Origin: Nitrospinota bacterium
GTDB taxonomy: Bacteria; JADFOP01; DATKYB01
Assembly: GCA_035528715.1 (NCBI GenBank)
Contig: DATKYB010000074.1
Coordinates: forward strand, 1 to 41,083
Reading direction: 5' to 3'
DNA length: 41,083 nt
Shown here: in pieces, positions 28,192-36,176 of the stretch
Layout: each line of letters begins with the position of its first letter
Numbering within the stretch: position 1 is the first letter of the stretch
Translations under genes and position numbers: made by a program
The notes under the pieces: generated by a model
Databases searched by the model: none
What the model saw: only the letters and a program-made list of their open reading frames with translations
What the model was told of the DNA's origin: nothing

Positions 28192-28582
28192 ATTTAAACT
28201 TTAGATATCATTTAATAAAATCTTATTAAAATATACCACAATAAAATAAATTTTACAACTTGTTATCTTTTGGAAAGTTACTAAATTTTTTGACCAAAAA
28301 ATTTAGAGTTCGGATACTTAAAAACTTTATTTCTTATTGAAATGATTAAAACTCGTTCTTCTTATTCATAAGTTTTCTTCTTTTTCCCTTGCTTCTTCCT
28401 GAGAATCTAAAGAGTTTAAACTAAAACTTTTGATACTAATTTTGGAAAATGACTAAGCATTTATTTTTACTATATATTTTTGAAAGATACCTTCTACAAA
28501 TACCTCTTGACAATTGAGGCTAATTATATTATAAAAATAAGTAATTATAAGAACTTAGCGACTCCTTAAAGGAGGAAATAGT
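28192..28582. promoter_or_regulatory. 391-bp divergent regulatory region between nfeD and the coiled-coil gene
   Basis: No gene is visible. Minus strand: -35 TTGTAA (28253-28258), a 17-bp spacer and -10 TATATT (28230-28235), about 40 bases before the nfeD start. Plus strand: the strong promoter at 28507-28535, listed separately. The middle (about 28260-28500) is AT-rich with no structure I could identify. Confidence 0.5.
28507..28535 (+). promoter_or_regulatory. Near-consensus sigma-70 promoter of the coiled-coil gene
   Basis: TTGACA (28507-28512) matches the -35 consensus fully. After exactly 17 bases comes TATAAA (28530-28535), five of six for the -10. Transcription would start near 28542. 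AAAGGAGGAAA follows about 10 bases ahead of the ATG at 28583, a near-ideal Shine-Dalgarno. Strong promoter plus strong ribosome site predicts abundant expression. Confidence 0.75.
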
Positions 28583-30877
28583 ATGTCAGATAAAGATCAA
28601 CCTACCGATCTTACAAATCCCCAACAATCTAAAGATACTTCAGAACAAGAGCTTTCTGAGTTAAAAGAATTAGTAAAAGATGCATCTCAGGAGAGAAAAA
28701 ATCTTAAGACACTCATAGAATATGTTGAGGGCAAATCCAAAGAGATTTTAGAAAAAAGAGACACGATTGAGGGTATAGATGAAAAGGTATCACGTTTCAG
28801 TGCCATACTAGAAACGTTGGAGAGAAAAAGTAAAGATTTCTCTTGGATGGAAGAGAGGTTAAAAGAAACAGAAAAAACGACCAAAACATTAGAGAAAGTT
28901 TTCGAAGAGACTAAGAGACAAATCGATCGCCTTAATATACTTTCAGAACATGTAAATTCAAAGATACAAGATTTATCCCTTCAGCGAGGGGTGGTAGAGA
29001 AGGCTAATGAAGATGCTGGAAAGCTCAATGTACTCTTATGGGATATGGAATCAAAGATGAGAAAGTTATCTGAAGAGAACAAATTAATCAAGAAGACGGA
29101 TAGGAGTATTGTCAAATTAGAAGGGATGTTAGAAGAGACTTCAGCCAAGGCAAAGATGTTTGAAGATTTTAAGTTATTAATGAAGGAAGCCTCTGGAAAG
29201 ATTACTAATCTTCAGGCTCTTACAGGTGATCTGGATAGTAAAATATTAAGAATTTCTAGGGAAAAAGAAGTGATAGGTAACTTAACTGCCGATACAGAAA
29301 GACTGCAGTCTATGTTAGATAATATGCAGGTAAGTATAGACCAGTTGATAAAACAGGATATTACAGTTGAAGATACAAGAAAAGAGATTGGAAATATGAC
29401 TCCAATGTTGGAAGATCTGAAGGTTGAAATTAAAACTGTATTGGAGAAGACAGGTCTTATAAAGAAAGTGAATGAACGTTTAAATGAGTTAGAATCCGTT
29501 AATGAGAAATTAGAAATGGATATTGTTCAAATTATTGAAGAGAAGAAAGATGTGGATAATATAGGAACAAGGGTAGATCAATTAAAGTCTCTATTAAAAG
29601 ATGATATTGAGGTGAAGGTTGAAGAGTTGAAAGAAGAAATTCAGATTGCTGATATTCTTAAAGAAAGGATCTCTGGATTTCATGACTTAGCTGAGGATAT
29701 ACAAGGCAAGATTGATAGATTTAATGAGGAGATGAAGATCGCTGATGAGATTGAAGAAAGATTAGCTCAGTTAAGGAATCTCTTTGATGAAACAAAAGAA
29801 CAACTCGAAAACATATCGAGCGGAAGACAATTAGTAGAAGAAGTGAATAAAAAGATCAGTGACTTAAATAACATGGTATTAAATCTCGATATAAAGTTGG
29901 AGAGCCAGCTCCAAAGAAAATCTGCATTAGAAAAGATGGAAAAAAGGCTAGATGGTTTAGACTTTTTTATGGAAGAAGCAAATTTAAAGGCAGATCGAAC
30001 AGCCAAAAAGTTGGAATTTATTGAAAAGATAGAAAAGAGAATTGAAAATTTAAGCCCGATTTTAGAAGACATAGAAGGGAAGATCCTTGATCTTACTAAA
30101 GAAAAGGCAGCGGTTGATGCACAGGAGAAAAGAATAAACCAGTTTACTTCTCAGATGTCAACTCTCACTGACGAAATCAATAAAAAACTTGAAGAAATTC
30201 AAGCAGGAAAAGAAGATTTCATAAAACTGCATGAAATAAAAGATAGTTTAGATACAACTTTGGATGATCTGAGGAATAAGTCAGATGAGATTGCAAAAAA
30301 AGAGGAAATGGTGATAAAGGTCGAGAATAAGATATCAGCTCTAGATAATATTGCCGAAGACATAGAAAAAAGAATTGAGACTTTAAAGGAAGAAGAAGAG
30401 TTCGTAATTAAAACTGAAAAGAGGGTAAGTACTTTAGATTCAATATCTAAGAATGTTGAGAAGAGGATGGCTGAAATACAAAAAGAGAAAGAGACCATTG
30501 TGAATACACAAGAAAGTGTTGCGACTCTTCAATCATTAATCCAAGATATAAAGGCACAAATGAAGAGGATTACAAAAGAAAATGAAAACTTAGAAGGAAT
30601 TGGAGACCAGGTAGATAAACTTTCCTCAATAATGAATGAGGTTGAAAATAGAATTGGTTTCTTAAATCAAAAAATTAAAATAATTGATGAAGCAGAGCTG
30701 AGAATAGACAATTTAAGTCTCTTAATGGAAGATGTAAAGGTAAAGACAACAAATCTTCAGAAGGAGGAAAAACTGATTAATATGGCTAGCGAACAATCTG
30801 CAAGGCTTAGGTTTCTCCTTGGAGAAGTTGAGAAAAAGATAGAGGAATATTCTAATATGAAAGGTTCAAAGTCCTGA
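28583..30877 (+). CDS. Long coiled-coil protein built of 31-residue tandem repeats
   Basis: A 764-residue, highly charged protein with no signal peptide and no membrane helix. From about residue 40 to the end it is continuous predicted coiled coil organised in units of 31 residues. Most units begin with a variant of E-x-R-[IV]-x-x-L, have an acidic E-D-[IV]-E-x-[KR] centre, and end in a charged K-E-x segment before an [IVL]-x-x pair. Seven units in a row end the protein. Occasional units are 32 or 35 residues. Thirty-one equals four heptads plus three, so a regular stammer in the supercoil is expected. I do not recognise the family. A rod-like cytoplasmic scaffold or a spacer is a reasonable inference. 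It precedes a class A PBP gene by 67 bases. Confidence 0.82.
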   Translation: MSDKDQPTDLTNPQQSKDTSEQELSELKELVKDASQERKNLKTLIEYVEGKSKEILEKRDTIEGIDEKVSRFSAILETLERKSKDFSWMEERLKETEKTTKTLEKVFEETKRQIDRLNILSEHVNSKIQDLSLQRGVVEKANEDAGKLNVLLWDMESKMRKLSEENKLIKKTDRSIVKLEGMLEETSAKAKMFEDFKLLMKEASGKITNLQALTGDLDSKILRISREKEVIGNLTADTERLQSMLDNMQVSIDQLIKQDITVEDTRKEIGNMTPMLEDLKVEIKTVLEKTGLIKKVNERLNELESVNEKLEMDIVQIIEEKKDVDNIGTRVDQLKSLLKDDIEVKVEELKEEIQIADILKERISGFHDLAEDIQGKIDRFNEEMKIADEIEERLAQLRNLFDETKEQLENISSGRQLVEEVNKKISDLNNMVLNLDIKLESQLQRKSALEKMEKRLDGLDFFMEEANLKADRTAKKLEFIEKIEKRIENLSPILEDIEGKILDLTKEKAAVDAQEKRINQFTSQMSTLTDEINKKLEEIQAGKEDFIKLHEIKDSLDTTLDDLRNKSDEIAKKEEMVIKVENKISALDNIAEDIEKRIETLKEEEEFVIKTEKRVSTLDSISKNVEKRMAEIQKEKETIVNTQESVATLQSLIQDIKAQMKRITKENENLEGIGDQVDKLSSIMNEVENRIGFLNQKIKIIDEAELRIDNLSLLMEDVKVKTTNLQKEEKLINMASEQSARLRFLLGEVEKKIEEYSNMKGSKS
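28700..30850 (+). repeat. Protein-level tandem repeat, 93-bp period (31 codons)
   Basis: About twenty diverged 93-bp units inside the coiled-coil gene. At protein level the register is exact over long runs; at DNA level the units are strongly diverged, so recent slippage expansion is unlikely and the spacing seems to be under selection. Confidence 0.7.
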
Positions 30878-30944
30878 TTGAGAAGAAAGGAGTGATTTTG
30901 TAACTTATCATTTCTTAAGTAATTAATTTCTCGGGGTACGATAT

Positions 30945-33062
30945 ATGTTTTTTAAAAAAAGAAAAAAGGTATATGCCTTTTGGATATCAGAGACTCCGAG
31001 GATTAGAAAAAGAAAAGTCCTGTGTCTCTATATTCCTTTATCAATTTCTGGTATTTTGTCAATATTTCTTATTACGGCCTTCCTTTTTTATTTTATTTTT
31101 AAGATCCCAAGTATTGAAGATTTTCAAAGCTACAAACTTCCTCTCGCTTCAAAAGTATATTCTGATGACGGAGAATTAATCGGAGAATTTTTTCTCGAAA
31201 AGAGGATTTTCGTACCGCTATCAAAAGTCCCCAGACATTTCAAAGAGGCAATCATTTCTGTTGAAGATACACGTTTTTATAGTCATAGAGGAATTGACCT
31301 TTTAGGGATATTAAGAGCCTTTTACTCAAATATTAAAGCGGGTGAGGTTGTTGAGGGAGGAAGCACTATAACGCAACAATTAGTAAGATCATTATTTTTT
31401 AATAGAGAAAAGAAATTATCTAGAAAGATTAAAGAGATATTGCTTGCCATTAAGTTAGAAAGAAAGATATCAAAAGATAAGATATTAGAACTGTATCTTA
31501 ATCAGATATATTTTGGTCATGGGGCTTATGGTATTGAAGCTGCGTCTCAGGCTTATTTTGGAAAATCTGTAGATGAAATAGATTTACAAGAAAGTGCTCT
31601 GTTAGCAGGGCTGCCTCAGGCCCCAAGCGCCTATTCTCCATTTATTAATCCCAAAAAGGCTTTTAAAAGAAGAAACCATGTATTGAAAAGAATGATGATG
31701 GAAAAAAAGATTTCATCCTCAGACTTCAAAATTACAGAAAAAAGCCCTCTTGGACTTAATGTTCGTAATGAGAGAAAAGTAGGCAATTATTTCATTGAAT
31801 ATGTGAGACAGCAGTTGGAGGAAAAATATAAAAATTCTCTGCTTTATAAGGGGGGGTTGCATATATATACAACATTAAATAAAGAAATGCAAGAAAATGC
31901 AGAAGATGCTTTAAGAGAAGGCTTATTAAAATTGGATAAAAGACAAAGAATGTTAAACATTGTGAATGGAGATAATTCTGTTCCAGAAGCAGAAGGTTCA
32001 TTACTAGCCTGTGAACCTAAAACAGGATATATCAAGGCGTTGGTGGGAGGATTTGATTTCAATAGAAGTAAATTTAATAGAGCTATTCAGGCTAAGAGAC
32101 AACCTGGATCAGCCTTCAAACCAATACTCTATCTTGCAGCTTTAGATAACGGTTTTACCCCTGCTGATATTATAATCGATTCTCCTATTGTACATGTTAA
32201 TTTAGATACACAAAGAAACTGGAAGCCAAATAATTATAATAGGATGTTTTCAGGCAAGACAACTCTAAGAAATGCATTAGCTTTTTCCAGAAATGTGATT
32301 TCAGTTAAATTATTAGAAAGGGTCGGGATTGATAGAGTTATAGAATATGCAAAAATTTTGGGTATTAAAAGCCCATTAACAAGAAACCTTTCTCTTGCTT
32401 TAGGCACATCGGAAGTTTCTTTATTGGAGCTAACCTCGTCTTTTGGGGTTTTTGCTAGTGGTGGCTTTAAGGCGGAACCTATTCCAATAAAGTATATTTT
32501 GGATAGGGATGGAAAAATCCTCGATGTTTTTGAGATTAAAAAGAAGAGAGTTATTAGCGAAGAAACGGCCTATCTTATGACAAGTATGTTAGAGGAGGTA
32601 GTTAAAAACGGTACAGGTAGAAATGCCAGATCAATTAAAAGACCCATAGCAGGGAAAACAGGAACGACTGATAATTTTATGGATTCTTGGTTTATAGGTT
32701 TTACTCCAAATTTAGTAGCTGGTGTTTGGGTTGGTTTTGATGAGCCAAGAAGTCTTGGACCTCAAGAAACTGGTTCAAAAACAGCCTTGCCCATTTTTGT
32801 GAAATTTATGAAAAAATCTTTAAAAGATGTCCCAATACAAAATTTTTCTCCTCCCAATGACGTCACTTTTGTTAAGATAGATAAAGAAACAGGACAATTG
32901 GCAACCAAGGATTGTCCTACTAAAAATGTTATATTTGAGGTGTTTAAAAAAGGAACAGAACCAACAAGGTATTGTGATATTCACAGTAAGAGCAAAGGTA
33001 ATTTTTTACAAACTGATTTCATTAGAATAACTGACCAATCTTTATCAGATAGCATCCACTAG
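30945..33062 (+). CDS. mrcA: Class A penicillin-binding protein 1A (peptidoglycan glycosyltransferase/transpeptidase)
   Basis: A 705-residue bifunctional peptidoglycan synthase. A basic cytoplasmic N-terminus is followed by one membrane helix (about 28-53). The GT51 domain has the catalytic EDTRFYSHRG with E107, then EGGSTITQQLVR and KIKEILLAIKLE. The transpeptidase has SxxK as S389-x-x-K392 in QPGSAFKP, SRN at 448-450, and KTGTT from 571. All catalytic motifs are present. It is somewhat shorter than E. coli PBP1A, so inserted accessory domains between the two enzymes are probably reduced. It follows the repeat protein gene, and its stop lies one base from the stop of the opposite-strand small membrane protein. 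Confidence 0.95.
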   Translation: MFFKKRKKVYAFWISETPRIRKRKVLCLYIPLSISGILSIFLITAFLFYFIFKIPSIEDFQSYKLPLASKVYSDDGELIGEFFLEKRIFVPLSKVPRHFKEAIISVEDTRFYSHRGIDLLGILRAFYSNIKAGEVVEGGSTITQQLVRSLFFNREKKLSRKIKEILLAIKLERKISKDKILELYLNQIYFGHGAYGIEAASQAYFGKSVDEIDLQESALLAGLPQAPSAYSPFINPKKAFKRRNHVLKRMMMEKKISSSDFKITEKSPLGLNVRNERKVGNYFIEYVRQQLEEKYKNSLLYKGGLHIYTTLNKEMQENAEDALREGLLKLDKRQRMLNIVNGDNSVPEAEGSLLACEPKTGYIKALVGGFDFNRSKFNRAIQAKRQPGSAFKPILYLAALDNGFTPADIIIDSPIVHVNLDTQRNWKPNNYNRMFSGKTTLRNALAFSRNVISVKLLERVGIDRVIEYAKILGIKSPLTRNLSLALGTSEVSLLELTSSFGVFASGGFKAEPIPIKYILDRDGKILDVFEIKKKRVISEETAYLMTSMLEEVVKNGTGRNARSIKRPIAGKTGTTDNFMDSWFIGFTPNLVAGVWVGFDEPRSLGPQETGSKTALPIFVKFMKKSLKDVPIQNFSPPNDVTFVKIDKETGQLATKDCPTKNVIFEVFKKGTEPTRYCDIHSKSKGNFLQTDFIRITDQSLSDSIH

Positions 33063-33063
33063 C

Positions 33064-33369
33064 TTAATCTTCTTCGCTACCCAAATGATTTGAATCTTTT
33101 CTACCTTCTTTATCGTGTTTGGTCTGAGATTCAGAAGTAATAAGAAGGTCAATTTTCCTCTCGATTTTTTCAATGCTTTTTAGGCATTTTTTGATTTCTC
33201 TTTGTTCTAATATTATTTCTTTAATAAGTCTTTTAATACCAAATATAGAGAAGGGCAGAATAGTCCATACTATAAAAGATAGTATACAAATAAGAAGGAT
33301 AAAAATTAAAAGACCGCCCAAAATATGACCTATGCCACCCAAATCAATTAAATCAATAGTATTTCCCAT
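33064..33369 (-). CDS. Small single-pass membrane protein with cytoplasmic coiled coil
   Basis: A 101-residue protein of no family I recognise. It has one long hydrophobic segment (about 15-45, GGLLIFILLICILSFIVW), followed by an amphipathic charged stretch (IKEIILEQREIKKCLKSIEK) likely to form a short coiled coil, and a polar tail. A GGAGGA Shine-Dalgarno (minus strand, about 33373-33378) precedes the ATG, and TATAAT on the minus strand (33394-33399) fits a -10. The 16-bp palindrome at 33398-33437 overlaps that promoter region. Convergent with the PBP gene. Confidence 0.7.
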   Translation of the reverse strand: MGNTIDLIDLGGIGHILGGLLIFILLICILSFIVWTILPFSIFGIKRLIKEIILEQREIKKCLKSIEKIERKIDLLITSESQTKHDKEGRKDSNHLGSEED

Positions 33370-33397
33370 AAGTCCTCCTTCTTAAATTACAAAATTA

Positions 33398-33437
33398 TAA
33401 GTCAAAAAATTGTCAAGAAAAACAATTTTTTGACTTA
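33398..33437. promoter_or_regulatory. Perfect 16-bp inverted repeat (candidate operator or enhancer site)
   Basis: TAAGTCAAAAAATTGT (33398-33413) and ACAATTTTTTGACTTA (33422-33437) are exact reverse complements around an 8-base spacer. The element overlaps the likely promoter of the minus-strand small membrane protein, and lies about 95 bases upstream of the sigma-54 promoter at 33533 on the plus strand, the usual distance for an activator (bEBP) site. An intrinsic terminator is unlikely because it sits between divergent gene starts. Confidence 0.6.
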
Positions 33438-33532
33438 AACAAAAGTTTTTTCTAAATAAAAAATACTATCAATAATTCTTAATAATTGTTTTATTTCTCA
33501 AAAATGCTTTTTAAATTACATTCATCTTTTTC

Positions 33533-33548
33533 TGGCACAGAATTTGCG
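33533..33548 (+). promoter_or_regulatory. Sigma-54 (RpoN) promoter
   Basis: TGGCACAGAATTTGCG matches the -24/-12 consensus TGGCACRNNNNTTGCW at every position except the final base. The invariant GG and GC are separated by the required 10 bases. It points towards the gene at 33698, giving a leader of roughly 140 bases. Such promoters depend on an ATP-dependent activator, and the palindrome at 33398-33437 is a candidate site for one. The rest of the 33370-33697 gap holds no gene. Confidence 0.7.
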
Positions 33549-33697
33549 TATTTACCTTTTTAGTAAAAAGATTAATTACTATTAGTTTAGTAAAAAAGGC
33601 TTAATGGGTCAATAAAATAAGAAATAGCCGGGCAATTAATTCCTTTAGTGAATAAGTAAATATTTCCTAATTCAAAAATATTAAAAAGGAATCTGTA

Positions 33698-34060
33698 ATG
33701 TTTGAAGAAGATTCAAGGGAAGAATTTAAGGATCTTATAGAAGCAGTTACAGAAGCAATTAAAAGCTCAGAGAAGGTAAAAGAAATACTTTATAAACTTT
33801 ATCAAGAAAAAACGATTTCTCCAAAAGCTATTTTGGCTTTATTTCTTAAAATGCACGTAAGTTTTTTGGAAAACGAGGTAAATCAAGAAAGAATAAAAGA
33901 GAATGATGGGAGTATCGATGATATTAAAGTTTCACCCTACCCAAAAACTATTGATGGGAGGTTGATGAGTCCTAGAGAAGCGGCATTTGAGGATTATTGT
34001 AGAGAGAAATTTGATGAAAAAAAATGGCTCAAACAATTAGGTATCAAGTTTGAAAATTAA
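33698..34060 (+). CDS. Hypothetical protein, 120 aa, under a sigma-54 promoter
   Basis: A soluble, charged protein with no signal peptide or membrane helix and no family I recognise. The first 70 residues are probably helical (EEFKDLIEAVTEAIKSSEKV, then AILALFLKMHVSFLENEVNQ). The second half is polar with a PYPKTIDGRLMSPREAAFED segment. AAAAAGGAA lies about eight bases before the ATG. Its promoter is the sigma-54 type element at 33533, which suggests regulated expression with functions such as motility, nitrogen or envelope stress. The neighbouring PilZ and flgM genes make motility the leading guess. Confidence 0.65.
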   Translation: MFEEDSREEFKDLIEAVTEAIKSSEKVKEILYKLYQEKTISPKAILALFLKMHVSFLENEVNQERIKENDGSIDDIKVSPYPKTIDGRLMSPREAAFEDYCREKFDEKKWLKQLGIKFEN

Positions 34061-34401
34061 AAATTCCTTCCATGATATAATTATTAAACCATTTTTAGAT
34101 AAAAATTAATCCTGTTTTATATTCCCAGATCTGTTATCTATTTGAATAAATTCCACAGTCATATAATTACCCTTTAACGATAAAAGACCTATATATCTAA
34201 AGGGTCAATGAGGCTTTTAGAATAATTATCTATTCTTAAAAATCAATTTTTACTTGAAATGTATTGAGTGAGATGTTAGATTACAAAAAACATATCAAAT
34301 TCTTCCATAAACTTAAAGAGGTGGGAAACTATTTCTTTATCTTTAACTTTTTTAAAAGATATTATCTTTTTTTAAAAATTATCTATAAATGAGGTGTTGT
34401 T
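34061..34401. other. 341-bp AT-rich gap with a weak inverted repeat
   Basis: No gene or clear promoter is visible. ACCCTTTA (34169-34176) and TAAAGGGT (34198-34205) form an 8-bp inverted repeat with a 21-base loop and no following T run, so it is at most a weak operator. The Shine-Dalgarno GAGGTG before the next gene is at 34391-34396. Confidence 0.4.
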
Positions 34402-34992
34402 ATGACTAACCTAAAACAACAAATGTATAAAGAATTTGCCCAAGAAGGTATCAATCAACTTATAGAAGAATATAAAAGGAAATATAAACCTAAGAAAGAA
34501 GATAGATTTAATTATAATGGTATCACTTATGAAATTGGGCCAATAAAAATAACAGATGGTATAGAATTTGAGATTAGTTCAAAGATTCCTCAAGAAGAAC
34601 TGTCAAAGAAAGCTACTTTAACTACCTATTTCAGAGAGGTGAAGAAAATAATCTCGAACGCAGAGAAAAAACCTTATTCTATAGATAAAGAAAATATCAT
34701 TCGAGAAATAAGTGAGGATGAAAAAAAAGAAAGAGACTATGTAAAGCTGAGATACGTTTATTTGGACAACGAATTATATAACAATGAAGAAATATTAAAA
34801 AGGTCTGAGGAAATAATAAAGAACCCACAAAAACATAAAATTCCAGAAATCTATGGTATTAACACTTTAGCTGGTAAGTTAGTTGTATTATCTATAAGAG
34901 ATGCAATTTATAAAAAAGCCAAAGAAAATATGAATGATTTAATCAGTGCAAATGAGCAAGTAAGAAAGAAATTTAAAAAAGATGGCAAGTAG
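34402..34992 (+). CDS. Hypothetical protein, 196 aa, coupled to PilZ gene
   Basis: A lysine- and glutamate-rich soluble protein that I do not recognise. A helical N-terminus (QMYKEFAQEGINQLIEEYKR) is followed by a short beta-rich segment (FNYNGITYEIGPIKITDGIE) and a mostly helical C-terminal half that ends very basic (NEQVRKKFKKDGK). GAGGTG precedes the ATG. Its last 11 bases overlap the start of the PilZ gene, so the two are translationally coupled and probably act together. Confidence 0.65.
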   Translation: MTNLKQQMYKEFAQEGINQLIEEYKRKYKPKKEDRFNYNGITYEIGPIKITDGIEFEISSKIPQEELSKKATLTTYFREVKKIISNAEKKPYSIDKENIIREISEDEKKERDYVKLRYVYLDNELYNNEEILKRSEEIIKNPQKHKIPEIYGINTLAGKLVVLSIRDAIYKKAKENMNDLISANEQVRKKFKKDGK

Positions 34993-35452
34993 ATTTATAA
35001 AAGAAAAGGAGAATAAAATTAATAATGTATTTAAAGAAAGAAGAAAGTTTCAAAGAATAAATGCACCTCTAAGCGTTGAATTTGTAGTTAAGAGTAAGTC
35101 CTCTAAAGATGGTAATGAAAAAGCATCAGGTATTTTCATGGGAAAAATTGGGGATTTAAGCGAAGGAGGGCTTTCTTTAAATACAACAACCTTACAATAT
35201 ATGAACAGAGAAGATATCTTTGAAGATATCTCAAATTTTCTTAATACAGATGTTTTAATTAACAGTAAAATTTCTATAAAAATTCCTATATTGAATAAGG
35301 AAATAGATGGAGAAATTAAAAGAGCTGAATGTATACCTATAAAAAATAAACCTTATAATTTTATAACAATTGGTGTTGCTTTTGAAAAATTAGAGAAAGT
35401 TGATTTTGAGTTTCTAAAAAGATATATTTTACCAAAACAGAAAAAAGAATAA
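34982..35452 (+). CDS. PilZ-domain c-di-GMP-binding protein
   Basis: A 156-residue single-domain PilZ protein. The c-di-GMP-binding motifs are both present: RxxxR as R21 to R25 in RRKFQR, and D/NxSxxG as D58-L-S60-E-G-G63 in GDLSEGGLSL. The rest has the expected beta pattern, with ISIKIPILNKEIDGEI and FITIGVAFEKL. A loop of about 20 residues between the middle strands (MNREDIFEDISNFLNTDVL) is longer than in minimal PilZ proteins. It overlaps the upstream hypothetical gene by 11 bases. The diguanylate cyclase gene at 36177 could provide its ligand. Confidence 0.88.
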   Translation: MASRFIKEKENKINNVFKERRKFQRINAPLSVEFVVKSKSSKDGNEKASGIFMGKIGDLSEGGLSLNTTTLQYMNREDIFEDISNFLNTDVLINSKISIKIPILNKEIDGEIKRAECIPIKNKPYNFITIGVAFEKLEKVDFEFLKRYILPKQKKE

Positions 35453-35493
35453 ATAAGTCTTTATTTAGATAGAAGGGAAATTTAATTCAATCA

Positions 35494-35793
35494 TTATTCT
35501 AATGATTCTAATATCATCTTTTCGGCAATTTTTTTTGAGTCAGTTTGGTAGGTTCCTTTTTTAATAGCCTGTTTAAGTTCCCTAATCTTTTCTTCTCTGA
35601 TATCAGGGGTCTCCTTTAAAATCTCAGTTATTTTATGGAGATTTTTTGCTTTAGAGGATAAATGAACACTATCAGTCGAAGCAGACTTGGAGTGATTAAT
35701 ATCCGTTTTCCCAAGTTTGTTCTTGTCCTTAGTACGTTGAATATTTTTTAATATTTCGCTATTTATACCTGATTTATCATTATGAATCTTCAT
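35494..35793 (-). CDS. flgM: Anti-sigma-28 factor FlgM
   Basis: A 99-residue FlgM-type anti-sigma factor, which holds sigma-28 (FliA) inactive until the flagellar hook is built and FlgM is exported. The N-terminal half is polar and probably disordered. The C-terminal half has the family signature: DSVHLSSKAKNL, then PDIREEKIRELKQAIKKGTY and DSKKIAEKMI. A purine-rich Shine-Dalgarno (AAAGGGAGAAAGAG) precedes the ATG. It is transcribed opposite to its neighbours and no other flagellar gene is in the window. A weak sigma-28-like promoter lies upstream (35834-35858), which would give the usual feedback. Confidence 0.88.
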   Translation of the reverse strand: MKIHNDKSGINSEILKNIQRTKDKNKLGKTDINHSKSASTDSVHLSSKAKNLHKITEILKETPDIREEKIRELKQAIKKGTYQTDSKKIAEKMILESLE

Positions 35794-35833
35794 TGAAAAG
35801 CCTCTCTTTCTCCCTTTAAGATTTTCTAACTTT

Positions 35834-35858
35834 TAATCGGTAAAATATATTAAATTTA
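35834..35858 (-). promoter_or_regulatory. Imperfect sigma-28-like promoter before flgM
   Basis: On the minus strand, TAAA (35855-35858), a 13-base spacer and ACCGATTA (35834-35841) resemble the sigma-28 pattern TAAA-N15-GCCGATAA. The -10 matches six of eight bases, and the spacer is two bases short. Autoregulation of flgM by sigma-28 is common, which raises plausibility, but the match alone is weak. The remaining gap up to 36176 is AT-rich and contains the TGACA pair at 36081-36096. Confidence 0.3.
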
Positions 35859-36080
35859 GAATATTTTTTATAAGTATCTTATTCTCAAGATAAAATTTGT
35901 TATACCGATAATGTTTAAAACTGCTTTTGTTATAATAGTTTTTTAAATATACATCTTTATTTTTATAAAGTCAAATTTTGCAAAATATATGCCAGTGGTT
36001 TTATTTAAAAGATAACTTTGATAACCTATTAATTTTATGGTAGTTACAGATGAATAAAGTTTTAAATTGGAAAGAGAAAG

Positions 36081-36096
36081 TGACAATAAGTTGACA
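36081..36096. promoter_or_regulatory. TGACA direct pair with 11-bp period upstream of the GGDEF gene
   Basis: TGACA at 36081-36085 and again at 36092-36096, 80 bases before the diguanylate cyclase gene. Read on the minus strand this is TGTCA-N6-TGTCA, the spacing of OmpR/PhoB-family half-sites, and the same motif and period as the array at 39682-39718. The second copy is also part of a TTGACA hexamer, so it may simply be a -35. Confidence 0.3.
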
Positions 36097-36176
36097 CGAA
36101 TTGAATGAAATAAAAAATTATGTTAAAATAATATTGCTAAATCATTAAAATACTTACAGATATAAAGAGATTACCA

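Noticed and set aside
30886-30902. Mini-ORF or leader peptide (AAAGGAG followed by GTG ATT TTG TAA) before the PBP gene
   Set aside because: The GTG overlaps the ribosome-binding site and the frame is three codons; no attenuator structure is visible.
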